In this document: positions 1-6,165 of the stretch, piece by piece
How positions within the stretch are numbered: the stretch's first letter is position 1
How the letters are laid out: each line of letters starts with the position of its first letter
Assembly (NCBI GenBank): GCA_020444775.1
Contig: JAGRHX010001235.1
Coordinates: forward strand, 1 to 6,978
From: Gammaproteobacteria bacterium
Lineage (GTDB): Bacteria; Pseudomonadota; Gammaproteobacteria; HK1
Reading direction: 5' to 3'
DNA length: 6,978 bases
Translations under genes and position numbers: made by a program
The notes under the pieces: model-generated
The model's input: the letters and a program-made list of their open reading frames with translations, nothing else
What the model was told of the DNA's origin: nothing
Database searches by the model: none

Positions 1-182
1 TCGCGCACCCCGTCGATGACCGCGCGCGAGGGGTCGTCCGGCGTAGAGGGCAGCTTGTGCACGCACTGCCGACCATCAGGTCCGATCGCGTGCAGGTCGG
101 TGAAGGTGCCGCCGACGTCGACACCGATCACCCAGCCACGTCCGGCGCCCCGCGTCGCGTTGCCGTCTCGCTCACCGCTCAT
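1..182 (-). CDS. Hydantoinase/oxoprolinase subunit A (HyuA-like), N-terminal part, truncated by the window edge
   Basis: The minus strand reads an open frame from ATG at 182 to the left edge (60 complete codons). After a polar leader of about 16 residues comes IGVDVGGTFTDL (residues 19-30). This is the phosphate-1 ATP-binding motif of the actin-like ATPase fold and the hallmark of hydantoinase A/5-oxoprolinase proteins. It is followed by a KLPSTPDDPSRAV segment that is also characteristic of the family's start. Family members open hydantoin or oxoproline rings in an ATP-dependent way, or form the beta subunit of acetone-type carboxylases, and usually pair with a HyuB subunit. The substrate cannot be told from this fragment. 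The start is supported by GGAG (minus strand, 194-191), 8 bases before the ATG. The gene is divergent from the P450 gene. The family call is firm; the exact activity is unknown. Confidence 0.88.
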   Translation of the reverse strand, partial: MSGERDGNATRGAGRGWVIGVDVGGTFTDLHAIGPDGRQCVHKLPSTPDDPSRAVIDGVR

Positions 183-190
183 GCGGTCTG

Positions 191-194
191 CTCC
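191..194 (-). promoter_or_regulatory. Ribosome binding site of the HyuA-like gene
   Basis: GGAG on the minus strand lies 8 bases before the ATG at 182. It fixes this ATG as the start of the hydantoinase-like gene. Confidence 0.6.
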
Positions 195-208
195 GTTTCA
201 GTCTGATT

Positions 209-224
209 CGCCCCCGACGGGGCG
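209..224 (-). repeat. Short GC-rich stem-loop in the leader of the HyuA-like gene
   Basis: CGCCCC (209-214) and GGGGCG (219-224) form a perfect 6-base-pair stem with a four-base loop. In the transcript of the minus-strand gene it would sit about 15 bases upstream of the ribosome binding site. It has no U-tract, so it is not a standard terminator. It could affect mRNA stability or ribosome access, but a stem this short can arise by chance in GC-rich DNA. Confidence 0.35.
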
Positions 225-453
225 CGTTCGAATGACGGTCGCGCCTTAGGATGTGGGCACCGGGCACGTCCGACCGTTGGCGAAAGCGCCGAATTCTTTC
301 ATGCCGCGATCGCCGGCACCAGACAATCCCGCAAGCAGCCCGCGGTGACCATCGCGACTTGCGCGGCAATGCGGGCTAGACTTGGGCACTACGTCGTTGC
401 GTGGCCCTGCATTGGCCGCTGACTCGTTCCTCGCTCGCCGAGCCTAGCCGACC

Positions 454-1788
454 TTGATCCACTCCGACAGCACACCCGCCGCGCCCGTTCAGCCGCTGCT
501 ACCGCCGGCCGTTCCGGAAGCCTTCGACATCAATCTGACCGCCCAGGTGATCGAGCGGCTGGCCCTGCATGCCCGCACGCTTCCGGATATCTTCCGCGTG
601 CATTCGCCGCAGCGCGACCGCGATGACTTCGTGGTGATCCGCCCCGATCTGGTGAAGCGCGTGCTGCTGGACAACCGCCATGGCTACGGCAAGGGCGCGG
701 CCTTCAGTCGGGTCAAACTGCTGCTCGGCAACAGCATCATCGCCAGCGATGGGGATGTCTGGCATCGCAATCGGCTGATGATCCAGCCGGCCTTCCACAA
801 GCAGGCGGTCGAGGACCACGCCCGCCGGCTGATCGATCTGAACCGGGAGGTCGCCCAGCGCTGGGCAGATCAGGCCGACGCCGGGCACCCGATCGACGTC
901 ACCGCTGCAACCAGCGAGCTGGCCCTGCACGACGTGCTGCTCGCACTGTTCAGCGAGGATCTGCGGCGCTTCGAAGACGACAAAGGACACAATCCGCTGT
1001 GGATGGTCAACGAGCACAGCGAGCGCAACCTGCGCTTTGCGCTCGAGTTCAGACAGCTGGCGACACCGGTACGCGAGCTGCTTCGCTGGCGACGCCAGCA
1101 TGGCGTGCAGCGTGACGACATCGTCGGCATCATCATGCGTAGCACCGACCGCCAGACAGGTCAGCCGATGGCCGAGCGCCAGCTGGTCGACGAGATCCTG
1201 ATGCTGATCGTCGCCGGCCATGAGACCACGGCCAGCGCCTTGAATTTCTGCTGGTATCTGCTCAGCCGACACCCGAAGGTGCAGGCCGATCTACACGCCG
1301 AGGTCGAACGTGTCATCGGCGATCGAGACCCGACCATCGAGGACCTGGGCCGACTCCAGTATTGCCGCCAGGTGCTGGAGGAATCGATGCGGCTGTACCC
1401 GCCGGGCTGGGCATTCAGTCGCAAGGCGTTGGCCGATGACAGCTTGGGCGGCTACCACGTGCCGAAGGGCACCGAGTTGCTGGTGACGCCCTATCTCACC
1501 CATCGACACCCGGGCTGGTGGCGTGAACCGGAACGTTTCGATCCAACTCGATTCGAGCCGGGTGCACGGGCGGCCCGTGACCGCTTCGCGTTCCTGCCCT
1601 TCTCCGCGGGGCCCAGACGCTGCATCGGCGACGGACTGGCCATGCTCGAGATGCAGCTACACCTGGCAATGGTGGTGCCGCGGGTCGGCTTCCGCGCGCC
1701 AGCCGACCGCGCGAGCATCGAGGTCGAGGCCGAAATCAATCTGCGTAGCCGCCAGCCCATCGTGCTGTCAGCATTCCGTCGTCCCTGA
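454..1788 (+). CDS. Cytochrome P450 monooxygenase
   Basis: The protein has 444 residues, normal for a soluble bacterial P450, with no membrane anchor. Visible hallmarks are WHRNR (W103, R107) in the C-helix; the I-helix oxygen-binding motif AGHETT (254-259); ExxR as E310-S-M-R313; PERF (359-362); and the haem-binding loop FSAGPRRCIG, with the thiolate cysteine at C390. P450s insert one oxygen atom from O2 and need electrons from a ferredoxin or reductase; none is encoded here. The I-helix AGHETTAS and FDPTRF segments look like the P450 branch that resembles fatty-acid hydroxylases, but that is an impression, not a family assignment. An in-frame TAG at 445 excludes an upstream extension. TTG at 454 is the best start, although no Shine-Dalgarno sequence is visible; GTG at 547 would cut into the fold. 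It lies 94 bases upstream of the acyl-AMP ligase gene on the same strand, probably in one transcript, suggesting an acyl or acyl-carrier-bound substrate. Confidence 0.93.
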   Translation: MIHSDSTPAAPVQPLLPPAVPEAFDINLTAQVIERLALHARTLPDIFRVHSPQRDRDDFVVIRPDLVKRVLLDNRHGYGKGAAFSRVKLLLGNSIIASDGDVWHRNRLMIQPAFHKQAVEDHARRLIDLNREVAQRWADQADAGHPIDVTAATSELALHDVLLALFSEDLRRFEDDKGHNPLWMVNEHSERNLRFALEFRQLATPVRELLRWRRQHGVQRDDIVGIIMRSTDRQTGQPMAERQLVDEILMLIVAGHETTASALNFCWYLLSRHPKVQADLHAEVERVIGDRDPTIEDLGRLQYCRQVLEESMRLYPPGWAFSRKALADDSLGGYHVPKGTELLVTPYLTHRHPGWWREPERFDPTRFEPGARAARDRFAFLPFSAGPRRCIGDGLAMLEMQLHLAMVVPRVGFRAPADRASIEVEAEINLRSRQPIVLSAFRRP

Positions 1789-1792
1789 GCCC

Positions 1793-1812
1793 GGCAGCGG
1801 ACGTCCGCTGCC
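1793..1812. repeat. Perfect 20-base palindrome just after the P450 stop codon
   Basis: The half-site GGCAGCGGAC is followed directly by its exact reverse complement. As RNA it would form an 8-base-pair GC-rich stem with the loop ACGU, starting 4 bases after the P450 stop codon. The downstream sequence is AATCAAAG, so there is no U-tract and it is not a classic intrinsic terminator. It could be an mRNA-stabilising or attenuating hairpin between the P450 and ligase cistrons, or an operator for a dimeric regulator. Confidence 0.6.
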
Positions 1813-1839
1813 AATCAAAGCCCAGCCAAGAATTTCGCC

Positions 1840-1882
1840 ACGAATCTCCCAAGAATCTCCCACGAATCTCCCACGAATCTCC
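1840..1882 (+). repeat. 11-base tandem repeat, four copies, abutting the ligase start codon
   Basis: The unit ACGAATCTCCC begins at 1840, 1851 (AAGAATCTCCC, one change), 1862 and 1873; the last copy loses its final C to the A of ATG at 1883. A degenerate 12-base copy may precede it at 1828-1839. The period is not a multiple of three, so this is not a coding repeat. It fills the place where a ribosome binding site would be expected, and none is visible. Confidence 0.85.
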
Positions 1883-3817
1883 ATGACACGTATCGCCACT
1901 CTGGACCAGGCCCTGCAACGTGCCGCGCAAGGCGCCGGCGTCATCTCTCATCTCAAGCGCGACCATGCGCTGAGCGAGCGCAGCTATGCCGAGCTACACG
2001 CCCATGCGCTCGGTCTGCTCGGTCTGTTCCAATCGCGGGCGCTGGCCAAGAGTAGTCCACTGGTGCTGCTGTTGGATGACAGCGAGGCCTTCGTCGATTG
2101 CTTCTGGGCGGCGCTGCTGGGTGGCATCGTGCCGGTGCCGGTCGCGGTCGGAGGCCAGGCCCAGCAGCGCGAGCGTCTGCGTCGCATCGTCGCCGCGCTC
2201 GGCCCCTGTCACATCTGCACCACCACGCGCGTTCGCGAGCGCATGCTGAACGACGTTCCGGCCGAGGCGGCCGAGCTGATACTGCTCGATGAGATCTACG
2301 AGATGCCAGCGGCCGGCACGCCGGCGCCGCTCGCCCCGGAGGACATTGCCTTCATCCAGTTCTCCTCTGGATCGACCGCCAGCCCACGCGGCGTGGTGCT
2401 CAGCCACCAGAACCTGCTCACCAACATGCAGGCCATTTCCAGCGCCGGCGGCATCCTCGCCGAGGACAACTCACTGTCGTGGATGCCGTTGACCCACGAC
2501 ATGGGTCTCATCGGTTTCCATCTCACGCCGACGCTGCTCGGTCTGGACCACACCCTGATGAGCACCGAGCTGTTTGTTCGCAGCCCGATGAGCTGGCTCG
2601 AGCAGGCCAGCGAGCAGCAGGCCAGCGTGCTCTGCTCACCCAGCTTCGGCTACCGGCATCTGCTCAAGAGCTTCAGGCCGGAGCGCGCCGCGGCGCTGGC
2701 TCTGGGCAGCGTGCGGCTGTTGTTCAACGGCGCCGAGCCGATTTCGGTGGAGCTGTGCGAGCAGTTCTGCGTCGCGCTGGCCGACGCCGGGCTGCGCCGT
2801 GACTGCATGTTCCCCGTCTATGGCCTGGCGGAAGCCAGCCTGGCGGTCAGCTTCCCACCGCCTGGACGGGCGCTGCAGAGCGTCAGCGTAGACCGTCACG
2901 CTCTGCGCATCGGTGAGCCCGTCTCGCTCTGTGCCGATGATGCCGATCCGGCGGCCCGTTACGTACGCCTGGGCACGGCGGTGCCGGACTGCGAGATCCG
3001 GATCGCCGACGAGGACGGTCGTGCCGTGGACACGGGTCGCCTCGGACACATCCTGATCCGTGGCGCCAACGTGACCACGCGCTACTACACGGAAGCGGGA
3101 GAGTACGTCGCGGCCCGGGACCCGGACGGCTGGCTCGATACCGGCGATCTTGGCTTCATGCACGGGGGCGAACTGGTCGTGACCGGCCGCGCCAAGGAGA
3201 CCATCGTCGTCAACGGTCACAACTATCACCCCAACGACCTGGAGTCGCTTCTCGAGCCGCTGGCGCTGGTCGACCCGGCACGCATCGCGGTCTGTGGTTC
3301 GCGTCGCCCGGACCAGGCGACCGACGAGATCCTGGTATTCGTCCAGCACCGTGGCGATCCGACGACGCTGGCCGACACGGCGCGGACGCTGATCACCGCC
3401 CTGGGTCGGGACACGGGTCTTGAGATCGCCCACATCGTGCCGGTCGAGCGTATTCCGCGCACCACCAGCGGCAAACCCCAGCGCTTCAAGCTGGTCGCGG
3501 ATTACCAGAACGGCGTATTCGAGCAGCCGCTGCGGGCTCTGGAGGCGGCGTTGGGCAGCGCCGGTGGCGGCGAGCAGGCCACTACGCCCACCCAGGCACG
3601 CTTGCTCGAGATCTGCAACCGTTTCCTGGTGCACAAGAACGTCGGCGTGGACCAGAACCTGCTCGAGATCGGCGAAAGCTCCCTGACCCTGGCCATGGTC
3701 TACGATGAGATCGAAAACGTCTGGCCAGGCGTCGTCGAAATCGGCGACCTGCTCGAGCACCCGACAGTTGCGGCGCTGGCCGCGCTGATCGATAACGGCC
3801 CTGGTCACGCTGATTGA
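1883..3817 (+). CDS. Acyl-AMP ligase fused to a C-terminal acyl-carrier domain (FAAL-ACP type)
   Basis: This 644-residue protein should adenylate a carboxylic acid and pass it to its own carrier domain. Adenylation motifs occur in order: the phosphate-binding loop FIQFSSGSTASPRGV (157-171, with Arg169 where many relatives have Lys), WMPLTHDMGLIG, YGLAEASL (313-320), DTGD (419-422) and VTGRAKETIVVNG. IPRTTSGK ends at K531, the expected catalytic lysine. A Gly-rich linker leads to a carrier domain (about 570-640) with GESSL, where S600 is the expected phosphopantetheine site. The HDMGLIG segment and the fused carrier resemble fatty acyl-AMP ligases more than acyl-CoA ligases (inference). The frame stays open upstream into the P450 gene, but that stretch has no domain sequence. 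ATG 1883 is the first ATG, GTG or TTG after the P450 stop and fits the domain start, although it lacks a Shine-Dalgarno. It is probably co-transcribed with the P450. Confidence 0.9.
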   Translation: MTRIATLDQALQRAAQGAGVISHLKRDHALSERSYAELHAHALGLLGLFQSRALAKSSPLVLLLDDSEAFVDCFWAALLGGIVPVPVAVGGQAQQRERLRRIVAALGPCHICTTTRVRERMLNDVPAEAAELILLDEIYEMPAAGTPAPLAPEDIAFIQFSSGSTASPRGVVLSHQNLLTNMQAISSAGGILAEDNSLSWMPLTHDMGLIGFHLTPTLLGLDHTLMSTELFVRSPMSWLEQASEQQASVLCSPSFGYRHLLKSFRPERAAALALGSVRLLFNGAEPISVELCEQFCVALADAGLRRDCMFPVYGLAEASLAVSFPPPGRALQSVSVDRHALRIGEPVSLCADDADPAARYVRLGTAVPDCEIRIADEDGRAVDTGRLGHILIRGANVTTRYYTEAGEYVAARDPDGWLDTGDLGFMHGGELVVTGRAKETIVVNGHNYHPNDLESLLEPLALVDPARIAVCGSRRPDQATDEILVFVQHRGDPTTLADTARTLITALGRDTGLEIAHIVPVERIPRTTSGKPQRFKLVADYQNGVFEQPLRALEAALGSAGGGEQATTPTQARLLEICNRFLVHKNVGVDQNLLEIGESSLTLAMVYDEIENVWPGVVEIGDLLEHPTVAALAALIDNGPGHAD

Positions 3818-3870
3818 AGGGCGGCGCGGTCAATGTAAAGAGCATCGTCCGACCCAGGCATTCTGAGAGC

Positions 3871-3894
3871 TAGAGGAGCAAGGCTCTTCCTCTA
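3871..3894 (+). repeat. Inverted repeat between the ligase gene and the low-GC gene
   Basis: TAGAGGA (3871-3877) pairs exactly with TCCTCTA (3888-3894) around a ten-base loop. An alternative stem, AGAGC (3866-3870) with GCTCT (3883-3887), overlaps it, so the RNA could switch between two forms. No U-run follows, so any terminator role for the P450-ligase unit is weak. The rest of 3818-3951 holds no gene and no convincing promoter, only the strong ribosome binding site at its end. Confidence 0.4.
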
Positions 3895-3936
3895 ATAGCA
3901 GAGGGATAACAGGAATACCGACAGATTGGTCAATTC

Positions 3937-3944
3937 AAGGAGGA
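3937..3944 (+). promoter_or_regulatory. Strong Shine-Dalgarno sequence for the gene at 3952
   Basis: AAGGAGGA, a near-perfect anti-16S match, lies 7 bases before the ATG at 3952. It is the strongest ribosome binding site in the window and fixes this start. Confidence 0.85.
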
Positions 3945-3951
3945 TCATCGA

Positions 3952-5049
3952 ATGTGTTTCCCACGAAAAAATCACATCTTGTCCAGCAGACTCCTTCTGG
4001 GCCTCGTATTAGGCCTTGGGACCACGACTGTCGATGCCAATTTCGACGCCTCGGTTAGGGGTTTCTGCTCGGTGGATGGGGAGCGACGCCTGGATGTGAG
4101 TGCGAGCAACCTGGAACCTGAAGTCACCGTATTCGAATGCATCTCCGCCGGGGTACCCGGAACTCATGGTCTGGTCAGTCTTTCCTTCGCGGCCGCCGGC
4201 TCAGAATGTAGCGACTTCTCCTTTCAAATCTCACAGGATGCGTTAACCACTGTCCCAGAATTGGCGACCTGGGGAATCACGCAGTTGGCTGAGCTCTCAC
4301 CACCTTTTCCTCTAGCTCCGTGTCCGCCCACGATCGTCCAGAACTATGGGCGCCTTAGAGGCAGTCAGAGTACCTACTCGTTCTCGATTGGAGCCCTATT
4401 CGAGAATGGACCAACAGTGACCAAGGTCCTTTCAGCCGAGATGTCCTGGCGTGACACGATTGAGGTCATTTCCGACCGCGCGAGAACCATTAGCCTGCCT
4501 CTCAAGATTGCAGGAAGCATCTTCGCGGCAGAATCCTTTGGTACCACAGCTACACGTGGTTATGCGAAGCTCAGCCTCACTGGCACCATTGCGGGAAGCG
4601 TCGTGAACGAGTCGATAGAGGTCGAATCCATCTCGGTAATCCCTGAGCAAGCAAGCATCGACGTCTCTCGGCTCGTGGCAATTCCTGTGGAGGCGGGCGT
4701 GAACATCATCGAGGTAGATGTCAAAGGCATCGCCGAGGTAGAAAGTACCGCGCAGGGCGCGGGATTCATTGCGGGGTCGGCAACAGCGGGCGTGAATTTC
4801 TCGGACTCAATAGTGATCGGTCGTTTCGGGAACGGCGACGGAAGCGCCCTACCGGACGGCCTTCGCATACGGAGCCTTCCGAACTCAGTCATCTATGCCG
4901 ACTCGACATCAGATTCAGCTCTTAGGATACCGGGGCTCGGGGTAGCCGCGAGTGCGCTGATGGGGGTGACGCTCACCACTGTCGCCTGGTTCTTTGCCCA
5001 ACGCCGGAAAAAGCAGCCGCTTCAGCGAGACACCGGCGGGTCGAGCTGA
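3952..5049 (+). CDS. Secreted protein of unknown function with a C-terminal membrane tail (PEP-CTERM/IPTL-like layout)
   Basis: I do not recognise a named family for this 365-residue protein. The N-terminus looks like a signal peptide: KNH and an Arg, then a Leu/Gly-rich core, with a plausible cut after VDA at residue 29. The mature part is rich in Ser, Thr, Val and Ile with alternating hydrophobic residues, suggesting a beta-sandwich, and has cysteines at 39, 63, 86 and 124 that could form disulfides. The C-terminus has IPGLG (326-330), a hydrophobic stretch of about 20 residues, then RRKK (351-354) and an 11-residue polar tail. That order (short Pro motif, membrane span, basic cluster) is the layout of exosortase or IPTL-type sorting signals, though the motif is not canonical. 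Hand counts of two 60-base lines (4381, 4861) give 31 GC each, against 42 and 46 in lines from the amidohydrolase (5641) and P450 (1561). Its stop lies 23 bases before the next gene, so the two may share a transcript. Confidence 0.8.
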   Translation: MCFPRKNHILSSRLLLGLVLGLGTTTVDANFDASVRGFCSVDGERRLDVSASNLEPEVTVFECISAGVPGTHGLVSLSFAAAGSECSDFSFQISQDALTTVPELATWGITQLAELSPPFPLAPCPPTIVQNYGRLRGSQSTYSFSIGALFENGPTVTKVLSAEMSWRDTIEVISDRARTISLPLKIAGSIFAAESFGTTATRGYAKLSLTGTIAGSVVNESIEVESISVIPEQASIDVSRLVAIPVEAGVNIIEVDVKGIAEVESTAQGAGFIAGSATAGVNFSDSIVIGRFGNGDGSALPDGLRIRSLPNSVIYADSTSDSALRIPGLGVAASALMGVTLTTVAWFFAQRRKKQPLQRDTGGSS

Positions 5050-5060
5050 CCAAGAGTTGT

Positions 5061-5066
5061 GGAGGA
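5061..5066 (+). promoter_or_regulatory. Ribosome binding site of the amidohydrolase gene
   Basis: GGAGGA lies 6 bases before the ATG at 5073, in the 23-base gap after the preceding stop codon. It sets the amidohydrolase start. Confidence 0.8.
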
Positions 5067-5072
5067 CCACTC

Positions 5073-6095
5073 ATGCCCAGGAACGATCGCCCCGAGGCCG
5101 AGCACAAGGCGTGGATGGCGCAGGTGGTGGAGGAGGCGTTGGAGCCGACCCTGCCGATCTGCGATCCGCATCATCATCTGTGGCGTGATGCCGGTCATAC
5201 CGGCTGGCCTTACAACCTGGCCGATTTCCACCGCGACACCAGCGCGGGTCACAACATCCTGCGAACGGTCTATATGGAGTGCCGCACCGAGTATCGCAGC
5301 GATGGTCCCGAACGGCTTCGGCCGGTCGGCGAGACCGAGGTGGTGGCCGGCATTGCCGAGCAGAGCGCGGCCTCGGGCCAGGCCGAGATCGCCGGCATCG
5401 TCGGCTTTGCCGACCTGTCTGTGGGTGACGCCGTGGAGGAGGTCCTGAACGCGCACGAGGCGGTGGGCCGGGGACGATTTCGCGGCGTGCGCTACAGCAC
5501 CTTGAAGGATGACGATCCGCAGCTCGCCAGACCAGCGAGCGCGGCGATGGACGACCGCAGCTATCTGGCCGGGGTCCGTACGGTGGGTCGGCTGGGGTAC
5601 AGCTACGACGCCATGGTCTATCACCCGCAGCTGCTCGATCTGGTCGAGGTCGCCCGTGCCTGCCCGCAGACGCCCATCATCATCGGTCACCTCGGCGGCT
5701 TCCTGGGTGTAGGCCCCTATCGAGGTCGACGCGAGGAGTGTCTGGCCTTCTGGCGCAAGGCCATGGCGGCATTGGCGAGCTGCCCCAACACCTGGCTCAA
5801 GCTCGGTGGCATCGGCATGCCGATGATGGGCTTTCGCTGGGACCGGCAGGCGGTGCCACCCGACTCCAGGCAGCTCGCCGAGCCGTGGGCCGAGCCCATC
5901 GCGTATGCGATCGACACCTTCGGCCCCGAGCGCTGCATGTTCGAATCGAACTTCCCGGTCGACAACCGCGGCGCAAGCTATGTGGTGCTGTGGAACGCGT
6001 TCAAACGGATCGCTGCCCGCTACAGCGCGGACGAGAAACGCGAGCTGTTCCACGACACCGCTGCGCGGGCCTATCGGTTGCCCACGCTCGTCTAG
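5073..6095 (+). CDS. Amidohydrolase-2 family TIM-barrel metal-dependent hydrolase
   Basis: At 340 residues the protein has the usual size for the amidohydrolase-2 family (COG3618-like). CDPHHHLW carries the first-strand HxH metal motif (H33, H35). GHLGG (205-209) supplies H206, a likely ligand or catalytic histidine. NTWLKLGGIG and the C-terminal TAARAYRL are typical of the group, as is the VGFADL...GRFRGVRYS region. Where most members have GSDWP with a metal-binding Asp, this one reads CMFESNFP, placing N293 at that site. From memory this SNFPVD form marks a distinct subfamily, so the enzyme is probably intact rather than dead. Relatives hydrolyse lactones or amides, or decarboxylate aromatic acids; the substrate here is unknown. 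There is no signal peptide, so it is cytoplasmic. The dioxygenase-like gene follows 70 bases later on the same strand. Confidence 0.88.
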   Translation: MPRNDRPEAEHKAWMAQVVEEALEPTLPICDPHHHLWRDAGHTGWPYNLADFHRDTSAGHNILRTVYMECRTEYRSDGPERLRPVGETEVVAGIAEQSAASGQAEIAGIVGFADLSVGDAVEEVLNAHEAVGRGRFRGVRYSTLKDDDPQLARPASAAMDDRSYLAGVRTVGRLGYSYDAMVYHPQLLDLVEVARACPQTPIIIGHLGGFLGVGPYRGRREECLAFWRKAMAALASCPNTWLKLGGIGMPMMGFRWDRQAVPPDSRQLAEPWAEPIAYAIDTFGPERCMFESNFPVDNRGASYVVLWNAFKRIAARYSADEKRELFHDTAARAYRLPTLV

Positions 6096-6113
6096 CCGCG
6101 TGCTCGTGTAGCC
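6086..6113 (+). repeat. Imperfect direct repeat around the amidohydrolase stop codon
   Basis: GCTCGTCTAGCC (6086-6097) and GCTCGTGTAGCC (6102-6113) differ at one base and are 16 bases apart. The first copy contains the amidohydrolase stop (TAG 6093-6095). It looks like a small local duplication with no evident function. Confidence 0.45.
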
Positions 6114-6152
6114 TTCCGGCATCCAGCGGTCCAACCGGGCCAGCGAACCACC

Positions 6153-6156
6153 GAGG
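6153..6156 (+). promoter_or_regulatory. Ribosome binding site of the dioxygenase-like gene
   Basis: GAGG lies 9 bases before the ATG at 6166. It is a moderate match that supports this start, which also gives a complete signal peptide. Confidence 0.5.
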
Positions 6157-6165
6157 CGCGAAACG

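Larger units (their letters stand above)
183..453. other. Divergent intergenic region between the HyuA-like gene and the P450 gene
   Basis: These 271 bases must hold the promoters for both divergent genes unless the P450 is transcribed in some other way. I see no clear sigma-70 -35/-10 pair on either strand. Two interleaved inverted repeats are present: CGCAAG (330-335) with CTTGCG (358-363), and AGCCCGC (337-343) with GCGGGCT (371-377). They could be operator half-sites for a shared regulator, but may be chance. The small arginine-rich open frames here look like noise. No RNA gene was recognised. Confidence 0.5.

Noticed and set aside
16..249. Plus-strand open frame opposite the HyuA-like start
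   Set aside because: It is antisense to the conserved ATP-binding motif of the HyuA-like gene and has no domain of its own.
172..369. Small arginine-rich open frame on the minus strand
   Set aside because: It overlaps the start of the HyuA-like gene in another frame, has a biased Arg-rich composition and no clear ribosome binding site.
499..1272. 257-codon open frame on the minus strand opposite the P450 gene
   Set aside because: Antisense shadow of a gene with all P450 hallmarks; its own sequence shows no domain.
1523..1882. N-terminal extension of the ligase frame into the P450 gene
   Set aside because: The frame is open, but the extension overlaps the P450 haem-binding region out of frame and then crosses the 11-base repeat; the adenylation domain begins naturally at ATG 1883.
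1840..1882. CRISPR array
   Set aside because: The units are 11 bases, directly adjacent and without spacers; this is a simple tandem repeat.
2636..3808. 390-codon open frame on the minus strand opposite the ligase gene
   Set aside because: It mirrors the adenylation and carrier domains of the real gene; no motifs and no plausible start signal.
3814..3841. Possible sigma-70 promoter (TTGAAG with TGTAAA or TAAAGA)
   Set aside because: The spacing is 14 or 16 bases and the -10 matches are poor, so the call would rest on one hexamer.
3871..3894. Intrinsic terminator of the P450-ligase unit
   Set aside because: The stem is real, but it has a ten-base loop and is not followed by a U-run.
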